Assembly: GCA_021234155.1 (NCBI GenBank)
Contig: JAJEKV010000049.1
Coordinates: 5,329,001-5,393,000 of the forward strand
Reading direction: 5' to 3'
Source of the DNA: Isoetes taiwanensis
Taxonomy: Eukaryota > Streptophyta > Lycopodiopsida > Isoetales > Isoetaceae
DNA length: 64,000 nucleotides
Below the pieces are notes generated by a model. That model was not told the DNA's origin. It searched no databases and saw nothing but the letters and a program-made list of their open reading frames with translations. Positions 9,967 through 22,560 of this stretch are shown piece after piece. The position numbers were made by a program, and so were the translations under genes. Positions within the stretch are counted from its first letter, which is position 1, and every line of letters starts with the position of its first letter.

Positions 9967-12900
9967 TTATACATTCCAGAGTGTACTCCCGGTTGGAGTA
10001 ACACCTGCGTCTCTCCCAGAATCTCTCTTGAATTCATCTAGTAGCTGTTTGTAGTTCTTTATCGATACTGCTCTCAGCTCTTGTGCTACAATAATATACT
10101 TCCCTGTTTTGCTACTTGCACATGAAAAGAAATCCTGCAGTGTTTTGGCTTTCAATCCAATCTGATCCCTCAAGTTCTGATATGCTGGGCAATGTAGGAG
10201 AAAATGGGCTTCATCTTCTATTTCATCAGTCCCACATACCTTGCATGTGCGTTGTTCTCTGGGAAAGTCTCCCCATCTTCCCACTTCGACCCCTAAGTGA
10301 TGCGAGCTCATACGGATTCGGCAAATGGCATGTCTCTTTCCCATTGATATCGGATCTCTTAGATAGGACATCGGTTCCAACCCTGGGTTCATATTATTCT
10401 TGTACTCTGCCATTTTAGTGCCTGCGGTTTGCCAAAGTTTATATTTCATAGATATCTTGACCCATTCTCTGATATTGCATGTTTTCAATATTCATCCCCC
10501 ATTTAGTAAGCCATTTTCTAATCTCCATGTACCATCCCTTAGTTTCACTTTCTTTCCATGCTAGAAATGGATAACTGTCATCTGCCATTCTACGAACCTT
10601 ACTAAGATAGTGAAGGGTCTGAAATAGTGCTTCACCCTCCAGCGACATCATGCCTGTTTCACTAAGAAGAATCTCGTAGGGTGTTTGCATTTTCGTCCCT
10701 AGTTCTGACATAAGAAACTTTTTCTGGATTTTCTCCACACGCTTCCACATTTCTAGAGATAAACCTGGCCCCCATATCTCACAACCATACAGCACTACTG
10801 CTTGGACAAGTGTCTTATATAACATCTTTTTGAGCCCAAAATCCATTATTTCAGCTTTTCTACATTTTCTCTGCATGGAAAAAAGTGCTCTAAGCCCAGT
10901 GTCTGTCCTATGCTCCACAGCCCTGTTCCATTTGTAATTCTGGTCCACCATCAATCCCAAATACTTATAATTCGTGGTAGTCTCTATTTTTTCCCCCTTA
11001 TAGCGGAAATCAAAGTCTAATGATCTAGTGCCAAACACTATGATCTTAGTCTTACTTAAGTTTACAGTCATTTGCATTCTGTCACAAAAGGAAATAAGCA
11101 CAGATATATGACTTCTCATGTCTTTTTCGTTCTAGAGAACATTACTATGTCATCGCATACATGAGTAAGGAGATCACATACCCCCTATCTGCGTCCTTTA
11201 AGCCTCCGTTCAGTAGGATCCATGACTCCAACTCATCAATAAAGATGCCGACAGCGGGGGTAAAGCGAGCATCCTTGTTTCACCCCTATGTTGTCCGTCT
11301 ACATTCTCTTGGCATTGTTCGTCGAGGAAAGGATAGCTGTACACATACTTTCTCATATAGTTGAGAGACCGCATGTCGAAGGTGTGCTGGGGCTCCTATT
11401 CTTTCCATTCTCGCCCATAAGTCTCCTCTTCTTACTGTGTCAAATGCTTTGGTCAGGTCCACAAAGAGAGCAAAAAGGGGTTTTTTTGTTTTCTTCACTG
11501 AGTCCATGGCTGCCCTTAGTGTGAGAAGGTGATCTATGGTGGATTTCCGGGATCTAAAACACGCTTGTCCCTTAGCCCCCGACATTGCTTTGCTCCGCCC
11601 ATTTGCTGATTTTCTGTTCTATAATTGAGGCAATCAGCTTGGAGAATAAACTACTGATCAGGATCATCCTATAGTTGTTGGGGTCTGCTACATCACCTGC
11701 TTTATGTATAGGTACTGCCCGACTTGTGGCCCAGGATGGTGGGAAACCCTCAGCTAGTGCAGCATTTAGCATTTTAAGGACAACCGATTGAACAGTTGGT
11801 CCCGCCCATTTCAACATCTCGGCCGTGATCCCAGATGCATCGACAGCTTTGCCATTGGCTAACTTGCTTATTCCTTTCCCCACATCTTCTCCAGATAATT
11901 CCATTGTGTTTTCCATTCTCTCCATCCTGTTGGATATACCTTCCACATGAAACAATTTGTGCAAGTGCGTGAGTAATACCTTGGCATCTAGTTCATGTGT
12001 GTTTCCCTGTTTGTTTTTCAGCTGATTCCAGAAACGCTTGGGGTTTTCAATTAGGTGTTTGAACATTTGCTCCTGTCTCTGGCTAATATGCTCTCTTTTT
12101 TTCTTTCTAATTAATATGGTATAACGTTTCCTTGCCTCTGCCTTATGCTGTTTGGGTGCTTTTTTGAATTCCTCCCTGCTTTCTTTACAATCCTTGTCAA
12201 ACCAGCTGTTACAAGGTAATCCTTTCAAACTTCTTAATGAGCTAAAACATTCCGTGGCTGTCTCGATCAGGATTTTAGTGAGCAGATTGCTGATTTCTAC
12301 TGCTGTGTCAGGCCATATTATTTCTTGAACCTTCCTTTCACATGTGGCTGCAAAAATGTCAGCTTTATGATGATTCATCCTCAAGCGATGCATTGCCTTT
12401 GGCTGGTTATCTGCTGCAGCCCCTTTGGGATTTGTTTCTAGCGAGATCACTAGTGGCATATGATCAGACTCTGGTCTTTCCTCTCCTATTTCAAACTCCT
12501 GCATGACATCAATCATATGTATGCTACTGATGACTAGATCTACCACACTAGATCCCCGACCCCCAGACCCAATTGATGTGCATTTATGGGTACCAGGAAA
12601 CTTTGCAATCCCATTATAGATTACCATGCCAAGTCCTCCGCACATGTTTAGCAGATGGCCCCCTTGAGGTGTTACATACTCGTATGTATCATCAGTGAAT
12701 CTAGATAGTCCTGCTGAAAGAACTTCCTCCTCGTCCATTCTCTCCATCCATATTGGTTCTCCCTCACTACTACTCACATATGCCTGCTTGTTTGCTACTC
12801 TACCATTGAAGTCTCCAGTAAGGATGACTTCACCACTTTCCATGAGCCCTATTACTTCTTGCTCTAGGGTGTGAAAAGGATCATCACGGTCCATATCATC

Positions 12901-13272
12901 CTCATCATATGTGGGGGATTCCCGGGGTGGGAAGTAACAGCCTGCTATGTAAAATTTTTTGTGTTTTCCAGACATTTCTATGAAAATATACTGCTTTTTG
13001 CTATTTTGCTTTCTCGGAAGAACATATCCCTTGAGTGTGTCCTTGATGTAACATGCGATGCCTCCAAAGCCTTTACGTCTGCATCCTTTCATATTCCACA
13101 CAGAATGTATCATTGTATAGCCTGGTATCTCAGGAAGACCCATCTCTTCGTGTTCATGGGTTTCAGCCAAGAACAGAACATCCCAAGAATTGAGAACATC
13201 ACTGATGGACGCCACTTTTTGGTTGTCCAGCCCATTGATGTTCCACGTACATACCTTGATGGCCTCTGGTCC
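9967..13272 (-). pseudogene. LINE-A ORF2 (endonuclease, RT, CCHC), at least four frame breaks (copy 3)
   Basis: Pieces on the minus strand are 13272-11572 (endonuclease with WNING, AETHEHEE, LTGDFNGR, SDHMPLVI, and the start of RT), 11585-11286 (STIDHLLTLRAAMDSVKKTK, FVDLTKAFDTVRRG), about 11280-11120 (GVKQGCSL and a broken active-site box), 11119-10439 (MQMTVNLSKTKIIVFG, YKYLGLMVDQNY, VVLYGCEIWG) and 10488-9967 (the CCHC end, CKVCGTDEIEDEAHFLLHCP). One break falls inside the YADD box near 11155, where a base is missing between YA and DD. As in copy 2, there is no ATG before the ETHE motif; GTG at 13215 only appears as a start. Confidence 0.88.
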
Positions 13273-13275
13273 CTA
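13273..13275 (-). other. In-frame UAG between LINE-A ORF1 and ORF2 (copy 3)
   Basis: Minus-strand codons are GAC CAA GAA TAG GGA CCA GAG GCC ATC AAG. ORF1 and ORF2 are again in one frame, and the stop has the same GAATAGGGA context as copy 2. WNING follows about nine codons later. Confidence 0.6.
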
Positions 13276-14320
13276 TTCTTGGTCTTTTATGATTACCTTG
13301 CCATTCCTCCAAAATGTTCTTTTCCCTGATTGCCTTGCTTCCTTCATCTTTTCAATCTCAAGTTTGTGCTGCATGTATTGGGTTGGTGTCATATCCTCAT
13401 TTATCCAGATCCTAACATCCTTGATATCCTTGAAGGCTGCCCGTTTTCGTAGAACTGCTAGCTTGTGATCACGATCACAGAATTTGGCTATGATATTCCT
13501 ATCTTTGCCATTTGGTTTTCTGACACGGAAAGCTTCTACTACCACTGTGTGGGATTTTCAAATGATGTGTGAAAAGTTCCATTACCTCTTCCTTAACTTT
13601 CTCGTCTTCCTTCTCAGGCAAACCGAATATTCGTATATTTAGTGCTCTGTGCTGCTTGTCTTGCTCCTCTTTCATGCCATCTAATCTTTGGTTAAGTTGA
13701 TGCACTACTTCTTGCAGCGATCTAGCTTCATCATTATCTCCATCATAAGTATCCGGCTTCCGGAGTTTTAACTCCCGGATTTCCTCCTTCATAGCTATGT
13801 TCTCTGCCTTGATTTCAGAAAAATTGGCATTCATGTTTTTTAGTGTCTGTTCCATAAATTCCATCATTCTTGCCATCATATTCCTGGTTGCAGATAGCTC
13901 ACTGATTGCTTGCATCAATAAAGAAATCATATCGGGATTTTGCACATACCCTGTGTTGTATTGCTGCGTAGCCCCTGGAGACATCCTGGGCATAAAACCA
14001 TGGCCGAGATTCAGCTGGTGTGGCGCTCCAGAAATTTCCGGCATAAAGCCCTGCATCGTCATGCCTGATGCTGCTTGCTGCTGTGAAAAACCTGGGATAA
14101 AACCTTGGAAGAAACCGGATCCTCCCTGGAAAGTATCAGTATCCATATTTGGAGGTCTGGGCGCCTTGGCCGTCCCCCCTGAGTCTGCATCAGAATCGTC
14201 AGACCTAATATCTATTTTATCTTTCCCAGCCAGAAGCTTTGGTATCCACTCTTGCATTTGTCCCCGTAAAGCTGCCACAACCCTGTAGATGTCTCGATGG
14301 TGTCGACCGCTTTTATCCAT
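13276..14320 (-). pseudogene. LINE-A ORF1, one frame break (copy 3)
   Basis: Starts MDKSGRHHRDIYRVVAALRG at 14320, only about 20 bases from (GA)n array 4. Residues of about 50-135 are rich in Gly, Met, Phe and Gln (GGSGFFQGFIPGFSQQQ), then comes a coiled coil (MMEFMEQTLKNMNANFSEIK) and the RRM-like core (ALNIRIFGLPEKEDEKVKEE). The frame changes near 13545, after HHLKIPHSG, and continues to 13276 with VVEAFRVRKPNGKDRNIIAK, DVRIWINEDMTPTQY and KVIIKDQE before the UAG. The low-complexity N-terminus is absent from or different in copy 2. Confidence 0.82.
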
Positions 14321-14337
14321 ACGCTTTTTTTTTTCGC

Positions 14338-16237
<1,900 letters not shown>

Positions 16238-16240
16238 GAG

Positions 16241-16625
16241 AGTTCAACGGAGGGGTGTTTTTTAGGCCATTTGCGTACGTATACTTAGGGGTTAGGGGTG
16301 TTTTTAGGCACTAATTTGGAGCAATATCTATACACAAAGGGGTCAAATTGCCTTTTACAATTGCGTATACAAGGGGAGTTTTTTGCTACCCTCCGAACTC
16401 AGATGCCATACCCCCCTTATGTATAAGTGCACCCCCCGGGGAAATCAATGCACGCTTATTCTGTGTCGCGAACCTTTGATGAGTGAACCCATGTCTCGAA
16501 CCTCCATATGTTGCATATAAAAAAAGGTAAGGGATCTCTAGCTCTCTTGGATTATGCCGCAAAAATTTTTCCTTAAAGTAGTCAAGCTTAGGGTCCATCT
16601 CCATTAGAGTCTTTTACCAAAGTTC
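16241..16625. other. Unassigned interval
   Basis: No gene or known repeat is recognised. The sequence is rich in short runs such as aggggttaggggtg and cacccccc. It separates the LINE/microsatellite chain from the inverted-repeat arm that starts at about 16628. Confidence 0.5.
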
Positions 16626-18032
16626 CTGTACCACGTGGCAATCCCGGTTGCAGGATTTGCCATTTCCATTACCTCTGTGGGAGCTTGTTTGAGGTGACAT
16701 GGCGCTGCATCCCCTAGAACTTTTAGATGCATCATCACTCCATCTGAAAAACTGAAGTCTCCATGGAGTTTGTCATGTAGTGCTTTTAATTTGTTTTGTA
16801 GTTAGTTCTGTTTGTCTTGTAGTAGAGTGTCTAGTTTGCCTTCTAGTGCTTCCTTCTTTTTTGGTAATGAGAGTGTCTTGCATTCCACCATTGTTCCTCT
16901 TCCCGTATTTTGCCCACAAGGCACACGTACCCAGATGTGATGCTAATGGGAAGCCGCTCTTAGCCTTTATTTGAGATGTTTTTTGTCCTAGTAAACCCTT
17001 TAGGGAGTCTCTAGCTAGATTTCCATAGCACTTTTTGCCCCATCATAGTTGTGTTAGCACTTTGGATGGGCTACTATAAGCTCATTTGGACAAGGTTCAA
17101 GATTCATTTTGCCATGCACTTAGCATTCATATGCAATTTTTTCTTTGGTTTCTTAAAGGGGTTTCTTGTTTTCCGTTTCCATTGATATAAAACTGTCAAT
17201 ATCTTCTTTTAAATTATAAGAGGATACAAACCTTTTAAAGAAGGTGACAAAAAATATCACAAAATGTGATACAAAGTGTAACAAAAATTGACACAAAACT
17301 TTGGAACAAATGATGTCATTTTGACGCAAAGCTATTAATATATTTGACATTAAATTATGTCACAAACTTACACAATATTACAAAAGCTAACATAAAAGTA
17401 CCAAAAGTTCGATATAAAATTTTCAGAAAAGTGACAACGTAGTTGAAACAATTGTATTTACGTAAATTTTGATGCAATCGAAAAAAAATTTGTCACGTTC
17501 GAGCTTTGACACAAATTTGACAAACTCTAAATCTAGTGATGCATGGTTTGACGCAAAAAAACCTATCCTCTTGTAGTGTTTGAGGGACTGAGTACGAGTC
17601 AATAATAATGTCCGAAGATCAGAGACAACTTATCTTTCTAGCATATCTCTTCTCCACCTACAGGATAAAAAGTAGTTAGCTTTTTTCAGTAACAACATTC
17701 CAAATAATATGCCAATATCCTAAATTGTCTACCTTCAAGAATATGTGTTCTTATCAAAAGGTCACATCATAGAATTCATCTCTATTCTTATTTTCTGCTT
17801 AAAAATCTCTACGGCAAAATCTTGGGCCCACATATTTGAAGTTCAGATGATTCCTGGTTTTGTGGAGCAGATGCTTAGGCGCCATGCATGATCACTCTTT
17901 TTGTCCTACAAAAATCCAAACTCCAAGGGAAATGCTTCTAAAAATCTAAAAAACATGGAACATAACATTTGTTTACCTGGTATGTGAACCGTCCTCATAG
18001 AAAAAAACAGTTAGAGGGATTAATGGACTACA

Positions 18033-18187
18033 TAATTCACGCTGGGAGGGGCATTATGTGTGGGGCTTTGATGGCGGCGCCGCCAGGAGAGGCGGCTGAC
18101 GAGCAGCGGAGCCGCGAGTCACCGCCGAGGCTGGCGGCACCGCCAAGAAGCTCTACCAGGGCGTACTGCCCCTCCCAGCGTGAATTA
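18033..18187. mobile_element. MITE-like element 1 with 21-bp terminal inverted repeats
   Basis: The ends are perfect inverted copies that include TTCACGCTGGGAGGGGCA, enclosing about 110 bp of GC-rich sequence (ggcggcgccgccagg). No ORF. It lies inside an insertion that the homologous sequence at 38.8 kb does not have. Its superfamily is not clear. Confidence 0.6.
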
Positions 18188-18193
18188 CGGGAC

Positions 18194-18555
18194 GTAATAC
18201 ACTCCAGGCCAAGAATACGGACATTAGATGCTAGGATTCCGGTGCAGATGCTTGCAGGTGCTACAATTCCGGTGGTTACAGATCGTCGATGGACAAAAAA
18301 TAGCTGCATTATCATATTTCCGGCCTCTACTTCCACTATTTTAGATGGTCCTCTGTTTTAGATCAGTGGTTGCATCCTCTATTTCCTCTGCTTAAGATGG
18401 TCAGAGGAGATGCTTGAACTCTGTGGCGGAGGAAAGCAATTTCTTTGACGGAGCAAACAATTTCTGTGGCGGAGGACATATATAGAAGCGGCGGAAGAAT
18501 TGCGTCATATAATTTTAGGGTAAAACTACAGTAATCTTGGCCTGGTGTGTATTAC
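18194..18555. mobile_element. MITE-like element 2 with 21-bp terminal inverted repeats
   Basis: Ends GTAATACAC and its complement GTGTATTAC are followed inward by CCAGGCCAAGA and its complement (one mismatch in 21). It begins six bases after MITE-like element 1, and its tips resemble those of element 1 (TAATNCACNC). The right end is followed by aagatgtggaattgcttg, which in the 38.8-kb copy is directly joined to the sequence left of element 1, so both were present in one insertion event or nested event. Confidence 0.6.
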
Positions 18556-18811
18556 AAGATGTGGAATTGCTTGATTCCTTTCAAATGGGTTGGAGATGTA
18601 ACCCCATGATACAGCATAATGAGAAGCAGAAACATGGCTGTGAATGTAGCATGAGAGGGCTCGCCTGGCAACAAGGGTGACCGAAAAATCAGTAGCCATA
18701 TCAAGTTTAGGCCACTGTTTGGCATATTCGGGGTATAAGGGATCTTTTCTCGATTTGCAATGGAGGGCTACGATCTACTCACACGAGAAGCACGAAAACT
18801 GGCAGTGGTTT

Positions 18812-18896
18812 GTCTTAAAATAGCACACAGAAGACCTCGTCTAAAATAGACACAGGGAGAGGCTCGGCTCTGCGTCTTCTCTTCCACACATAAAAA
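18812..18896 (+). promoter_or_regulatory. Proximal promoter and 5' leader of the carboxylesterase gene
   Basis: Two similar AT motifs, gtcttaaaatagcacacag (18812-18830) and gtctaaaatagacacaggg (18839-18857), could serve as TATA-like elements, followed by a CT-rich leader (tctgcgtcttctcttcc). The inverted duplication of the upstream region stops at about 18812, so the duplicate at 37.4 kb lacks this core. This is a sequence-based guess. Confidence 0.3.
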
Positions 18897-19934
18897 ATGG
18901 GGTACATAGCTTCTGACGATTCCGAACCAATCAATCTGGTTCCAGGCCTTCTTCTGAATCCCGACGGATCAGTCACACGGCACACAGCTCTGCCGGAACT
19001 GGAGCCTGATTCAGAATTTCTTCGCGGAGCGGGCTCCAAGGACGTAAAAATCTGCAAAGAAAAGGATTTATGGGTCCGAATCTTCATTCCAAAGCCGGAA
19101 GATGAAGCCGGACCCAAAATGCCAATTTTGGTTTTTTTCCATGGTGGAGGATTTGTGAGCATGAGCCCGAAAATGATACTGTATCATCTGCTCTGCAACA
19201 CATTGGCAATAAGATTGAGGGCTATTGTGATTTCGGTTGCATACAGATTAGCGCCGGAGAATAAATTGCCTGCAGCGTACGAAGATGCCGGGGATGTTTT
19301 GATGTGGCTGAAAGACCAGTTTTCGGATTCCGGCGATGCCTGGCTGGCCAGATACGGCGACCCAAATGGGGTGTTTTTGATGGGCGACAGTGCCGGAGCA
19401 AATATTGCGCATAATCTCTTCTTCCGGGCCACTAAAATGGAGATTGGGTGCGTAAAAATAATGGGCCAGATTCTGGTGGAGCCCTTTTGGGGTGGAACAG
19501 AGAGGACAGAGTCGGAAAAAATGTTCTCCAAAGGGCAGTTTTTAAGCGTGGAAATGGCGGACCATTTTTGGAGCCTGGCGCTTCCGGAGGGGGCAGATCT
19601 AGATCATCCATGGTGCAACCCCGAAAGCAGGGATTGGGAAGAAATCCGGCAGGCTATGGTGGCCAAAACTCTGATTTTTGTGGGCTGCAAGGACCAGCTC
19701 CATGACAGAAATTGCCGGTATTACGAACTCATGAAATCGGCCGGAAAAGAGGTAGATATTGTTAAATTGGAAGATGCAGATCATGGCTTTTATATGAAAC
19801 AGGATGCCGGAGCTAGAAATCTAAGTTCGGCTATGGTGGATAAAGTCTCCTCGTTCCTGCACGATCTCTATTCCGTCACCGAAATCGTTTCCCCGGTGCC
19901 GGCTCATTTTTCTGGCAGCCTAGTTGCAGCTTAG
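18897..19934 (+). CDS. Carboxylesterase, CXE/GID1-like alpha/beta hydrolase
   Basis: An intact single-exon gene of 345 codons, the usual length for plant class I carboxylesterases (about 310-350). The oxyanion-hole motif HGGG is at residues 82-85 (VFFHGGGFVSMSP), the nucleophile elbow GDSAG at 163-167 (Ser165), the likely catalytic Asp is Asp266 (FVGCKDQL) and the His is His296 (EDADHGFY). The complete Ser-His-Asp triad argues for an active hydrolase and not a GID1 receptor, where the His is replaced. No signal peptide is seen, so it is probably cytosolic; substrates are likely small acyl or xenobiotic esters. The start is taken at 18897 because the HGGG spacing fits the family and the context aaaATGG is good. 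It stands alone among repeats; its upstream sequence is partly duplicated in inverted form at 37.4-40.2 kb. Confidence 0.93.
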   Translation: MGYIASDDSEPINLVPGLLLNPDGSVTRHTALPELEPDSEFLRGAGSKDVKICKEKDLWVRIFIPKPEDEAGPKMPILVFFHGGGFVSMSPKMILYHLLCNTLAIRLRAIVISVAYRLAPENKLPAAYEDAGDVLMWLKDQFSDSGDAWLARYGDPNGVFLMGDSAGANIAHNLFFRATKMEIGCVKIMGQILVEPFWGGTERTESEKMFSKGQFLSVEMADHFWSLALPEGADLDHPWCNPESRDWEEIRQAMVAKTLIFVGCKDQLHDRNCRYYELMKSAGKEVDIVKLEDADHGFYMKQDAGARNLSSAMVDKVSSFLHDLYSVTEIVSPVPAHFSGSLVAA

Positions 19935-20370
19935 CAGTATTTATTTATTTATTGGCCCCTTAACCTTACTTTGGATTTGTTATTCCTATGCCCAATTTAT
20001 GTTCATGTTAATAGCATGTTTCAACCAGCTCAATTCAATTCTTGCAAGATTCTTTGCCTCTATCATTGGTAAAATATTCTTCCCACGCATAAAATTTATT
20101 ATAATTTTAATATTAAATTGTGATAATATAAGAAATTAAAATGTTCGTCGCAATAGGTTGCCTTGCATGGCCCAAGGCTATGGATTCTTTGTATCGAGCA
20201 CAAAACTATTGCTGGTGGGATGAAGCTGAGGAAATCTATACATACTTTCAAATGCAGTTTATGTAAAACCAATTACAACCCTTCGATTTCTTCACCCATT
20301 AAGTTGCCTTGTTTATGACATGCAAAAAATGTAGTGTCTTGAAAACCTTGAAATATAAGACCTTTGTTTT
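19935..20370. other. 3' flank of the carboxylesterase gene
   Basis: AT-rich sequence beginning with atttatttatttatt just after the stop. It probably holds the 3' UTR, but no clear canonical polyadenylation signal is seen. Nothing else is recognised. Confidence 0.5.
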
Positions 20371-20375
20371 TGCAG

Positions 20376-20580
20376 CATTAGGATTGACTAGATCCGAGCC
20401 CACGCTACGCTCTCTTGGTCAAGCCAGACCGGCCGCTACACATGATATTGAGCACGACCTTGCTGCGCCTGCCAAGATCATACGTTTAGGAGGTTTAACT
20501 CGGGCAGCAATACGTCTATGGGTCCCATAGGTCATTGGCCTCCATGGACGATAACAGTCATTCAATTCAATTCAATGGAT
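20376..20580 (+). mobile_element. Short LINE-B-related or SINE-like element with ATTCA-unit tail
   Basis: A piece of about 200 bp ending in gggtcccataggtc, the terminal hairpin AGGTC-ATT-GGCCT (20529-20541), catggacgataa and a tail of three ATTCA-type units. The 3' end is the LINE-B consensus, but the upstream part does not match the LINE-B 3' UTR, and there is no ORF. It may be a non-autonomous element using LINE-B machinery, or a diverged subfamily; a minus-strand relative lies near 36810. Confidence 0.55.
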
Positions 20581-21295
20581 GTAGGTGTCTCCACAACACT
20601 ACCACTAGATCTTCCTGCATTTTGCTGACAACTGTGATGTATCTATTTACATTAGATTGTAAATTACACACTCTTTGCATAGAACTTTCAACCACACTAG
20701 GATCACTTGCATACAATGCCCACTAGCCTTTAATCACTTGCATCTGGAGGATTACTTGCATGTGATGCCAACCCATAATTAAGCTAGCCCATTGTTTGCA
20801 CTCTATTCGTATTGTTAAATAAGTACTTCCTTTCTTGTTATCATATCACATTTTTCAATGCTATAAATCGTATGGACGATAATGTGATAACCTTCATCTG
20901 ACAGGCCCACACATGACAAGGGAGGAAAGAAGAATAATTGCATATCATGCTGGCTTCCAACGATGTTGTTTCATTCATTTAGAAAGCTTGATAATTTATC
21001 CTTAGCAGGACAACTTATATAAAAAGAACTATACGGTCTTCATCAACAAGTTTAGAATTTCCTTTCCATGTCATTGTTGCTTGCTTCATTATCAAATTTT
21101 CCTCTTTACACAACACCATCCCCAACCCAACAACCTGAATGACATGGTGCATGCTTATTCTATTCATCACTCTTCAGCTAGGCTTCCAAACACCAAATAC
21201 GGCACATGCATGCCATAATTGAAAGTAAAGTGGGTCGGGAGTTGTAGGGGAAATCGGATGGTTTGATATTGATATTGATTTTACAGGAGATCAGA
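20581..21295. other. Unassigned interval
   Basis: AT-rich, no convincing ORF or repeat recognised. Confidence 0.4.
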
Positions 21296-21343
21296 ACACC
21301 TTCTTGATTGGGCTTTCCTGGAGAAGCGTCTCCTTGCTCTTGG

Positions 21344-21975
21344 GTTTGGGATTTCATTGTGAATCTACCGCGAACACGTGTAGGTTATAATTCTATCTAT
21401 GTGGTGGTTGATTGCTTGATGGAACAGGCACATTATATGTCAACAAAGACTACAGCTACTACAATGGACATCTCAAAGTTGTTTGTACAAGAGATTTTTG
21501 CTGCGTACATTTACTTCAGATCAAGACTCGAAGTTTATGAGTCATTTTTGGCAAGGATTGTTTCAAAATGTGGCAACAAAGTTGAATATGAGTACGTCTT
21601 ATCTTCCTCAAACAGATGGACAAGAGCGGGTTAATTAGGTTCTTGAAGACATGCTGCGAACATATGTGCCGAACAAACCAAAAGCATGGGATTCATATTT
21701 GCATTTAGCAAAATTTGCCTACAACAATACTTGCAAGAATCTATAAAGATGAATCCTTTTGAGATAATGTATGGCAAAGACTGTCGATGTCCTCTCAATT
21801 AAAGAGATCTTGCATGTAATGTGGAAATGGCCAATGAGGTGGCTGAAGACATAAACGCTCAATTGAGGAGACTGAGCCAGAACGTAGTAGTGGCTCAGAA
21901 TCGCCAGAAGAAATATGCAAATAAGAGAGGTAAGCCTCTAGAGTTTGCTAAAGAGCAGTATATATTTTGTAGAAT
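21344..21975 (+). pseudogene. Ty3/gypsy integrase fragment, copy 1
   Basis: Encodes the integrase core start WDFIVNLPRTRVGYNSIYVV (first catalytic Asp), then a frame shift followed by SDQDSKFMS-type sequence, which is the second-Asp region, and a downstream segment NRQKKYANKRGKPLEF typical of the gypsy integrase C-terminus. It is nearly identical to 40945-41499 and in the same orientation but extends about 70 bp further. It has premature stops and no LTRs nearby. Confidence 0.85.
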
Positions 21976-22133
21976 AGTGCCCCAAATCTCCAACAATATC
22001 CTTTGCAACATGTGCTATAATTATAAGAGTATTATATGTTGCTAGAAAAAGAATTAGCGCTACTAGACTTTCATTGGGATCATATTAAAATAGCTTATAT
22101 AAAAGCATATTGTAAGTGCTTAATGATCTTTGG

Positions 22134-22142
22134 AACATTATG
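22134..22142. repeat. Left target-site duplication of the MULE
   Basis: aacattatg, repeated directly at 30190-30198; the base before it (g) also matches. Confidence 0.75.
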
Positions 22143-22346
22143 CGGTGCTTCGAATGGCCCCCGAAACGAAGTTGGGCGGCCAAGTGGGTTCGCTTGGGGA
22201 TGTAACCACGAAACCGCCCAAGCTTAACCCGACGGTTTCGCCCAGCTAACCCGAGCACAGCGTGGGGCGGCCGCTTACTTGGCATTCTTCGCTGGTTCGG
22301 CCAAGCCAAACCCCTAACCGTAGTTCGCCTGGCAGACACCAGAGTA

Positions 22347-22560
22347 CTGCCACCCCTACCGGGTTCGCCCAGGCAATCCTCGGGTGGCAGCCCGCACTTG
22401 CCCCCATTATGGCCTGCAGGGTACCGGGGTATGCACTGCCACCCTACCGGTTCGGGCCAGCTAATCCCCGGGTGGCAGGCCCGCACTGACAGCCCCATTA
22501 TGGCTGCAACCGTGGCGAGTGGCATACACTGGGCATTCCCATCGGGTTCGCCCAGGCCGA
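22347..22560. repeat. Subterminal tandem repeat of the MULE, about 90-bp period, 2.3 copies
   Basis: Units start TGCCACCC-TACCGG-TTCG and contain CGGGTGGCAG and CCCCATTATGGC. They are imperfect (indels and substitutions). Subterminal repeats often bind the element's transposase. Confidence 0.7.

Larger units (their letters stand above)
16628..18812 (+). repeat. Left arm of a long inverted duplication; includes the carboxylesterase upstream region
   Basis: This interval matches, on the opposite strand, 37398-37575 (equivalent of 18640-18812) and 38720-40215 (equivalent of about 18640-16628); part is also matched at 37030-37400. Examples: ccgaatatgccaaacagtgg at about 37477 is the complement of sequence near 18720, and gacaaactccatggagactt near 40065 is the complement of sequence near 16755. 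The minus strand at 16860-16626 looks weakly coding (HGDFSFSDGVMMHLKVLGD, then ANPATGIATWYRNFGK) but the family is not recognised. The arm contains a 530-bp MITE-like insertion (about 18024-18555) that the other copies lack. Confidence 0.8.
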
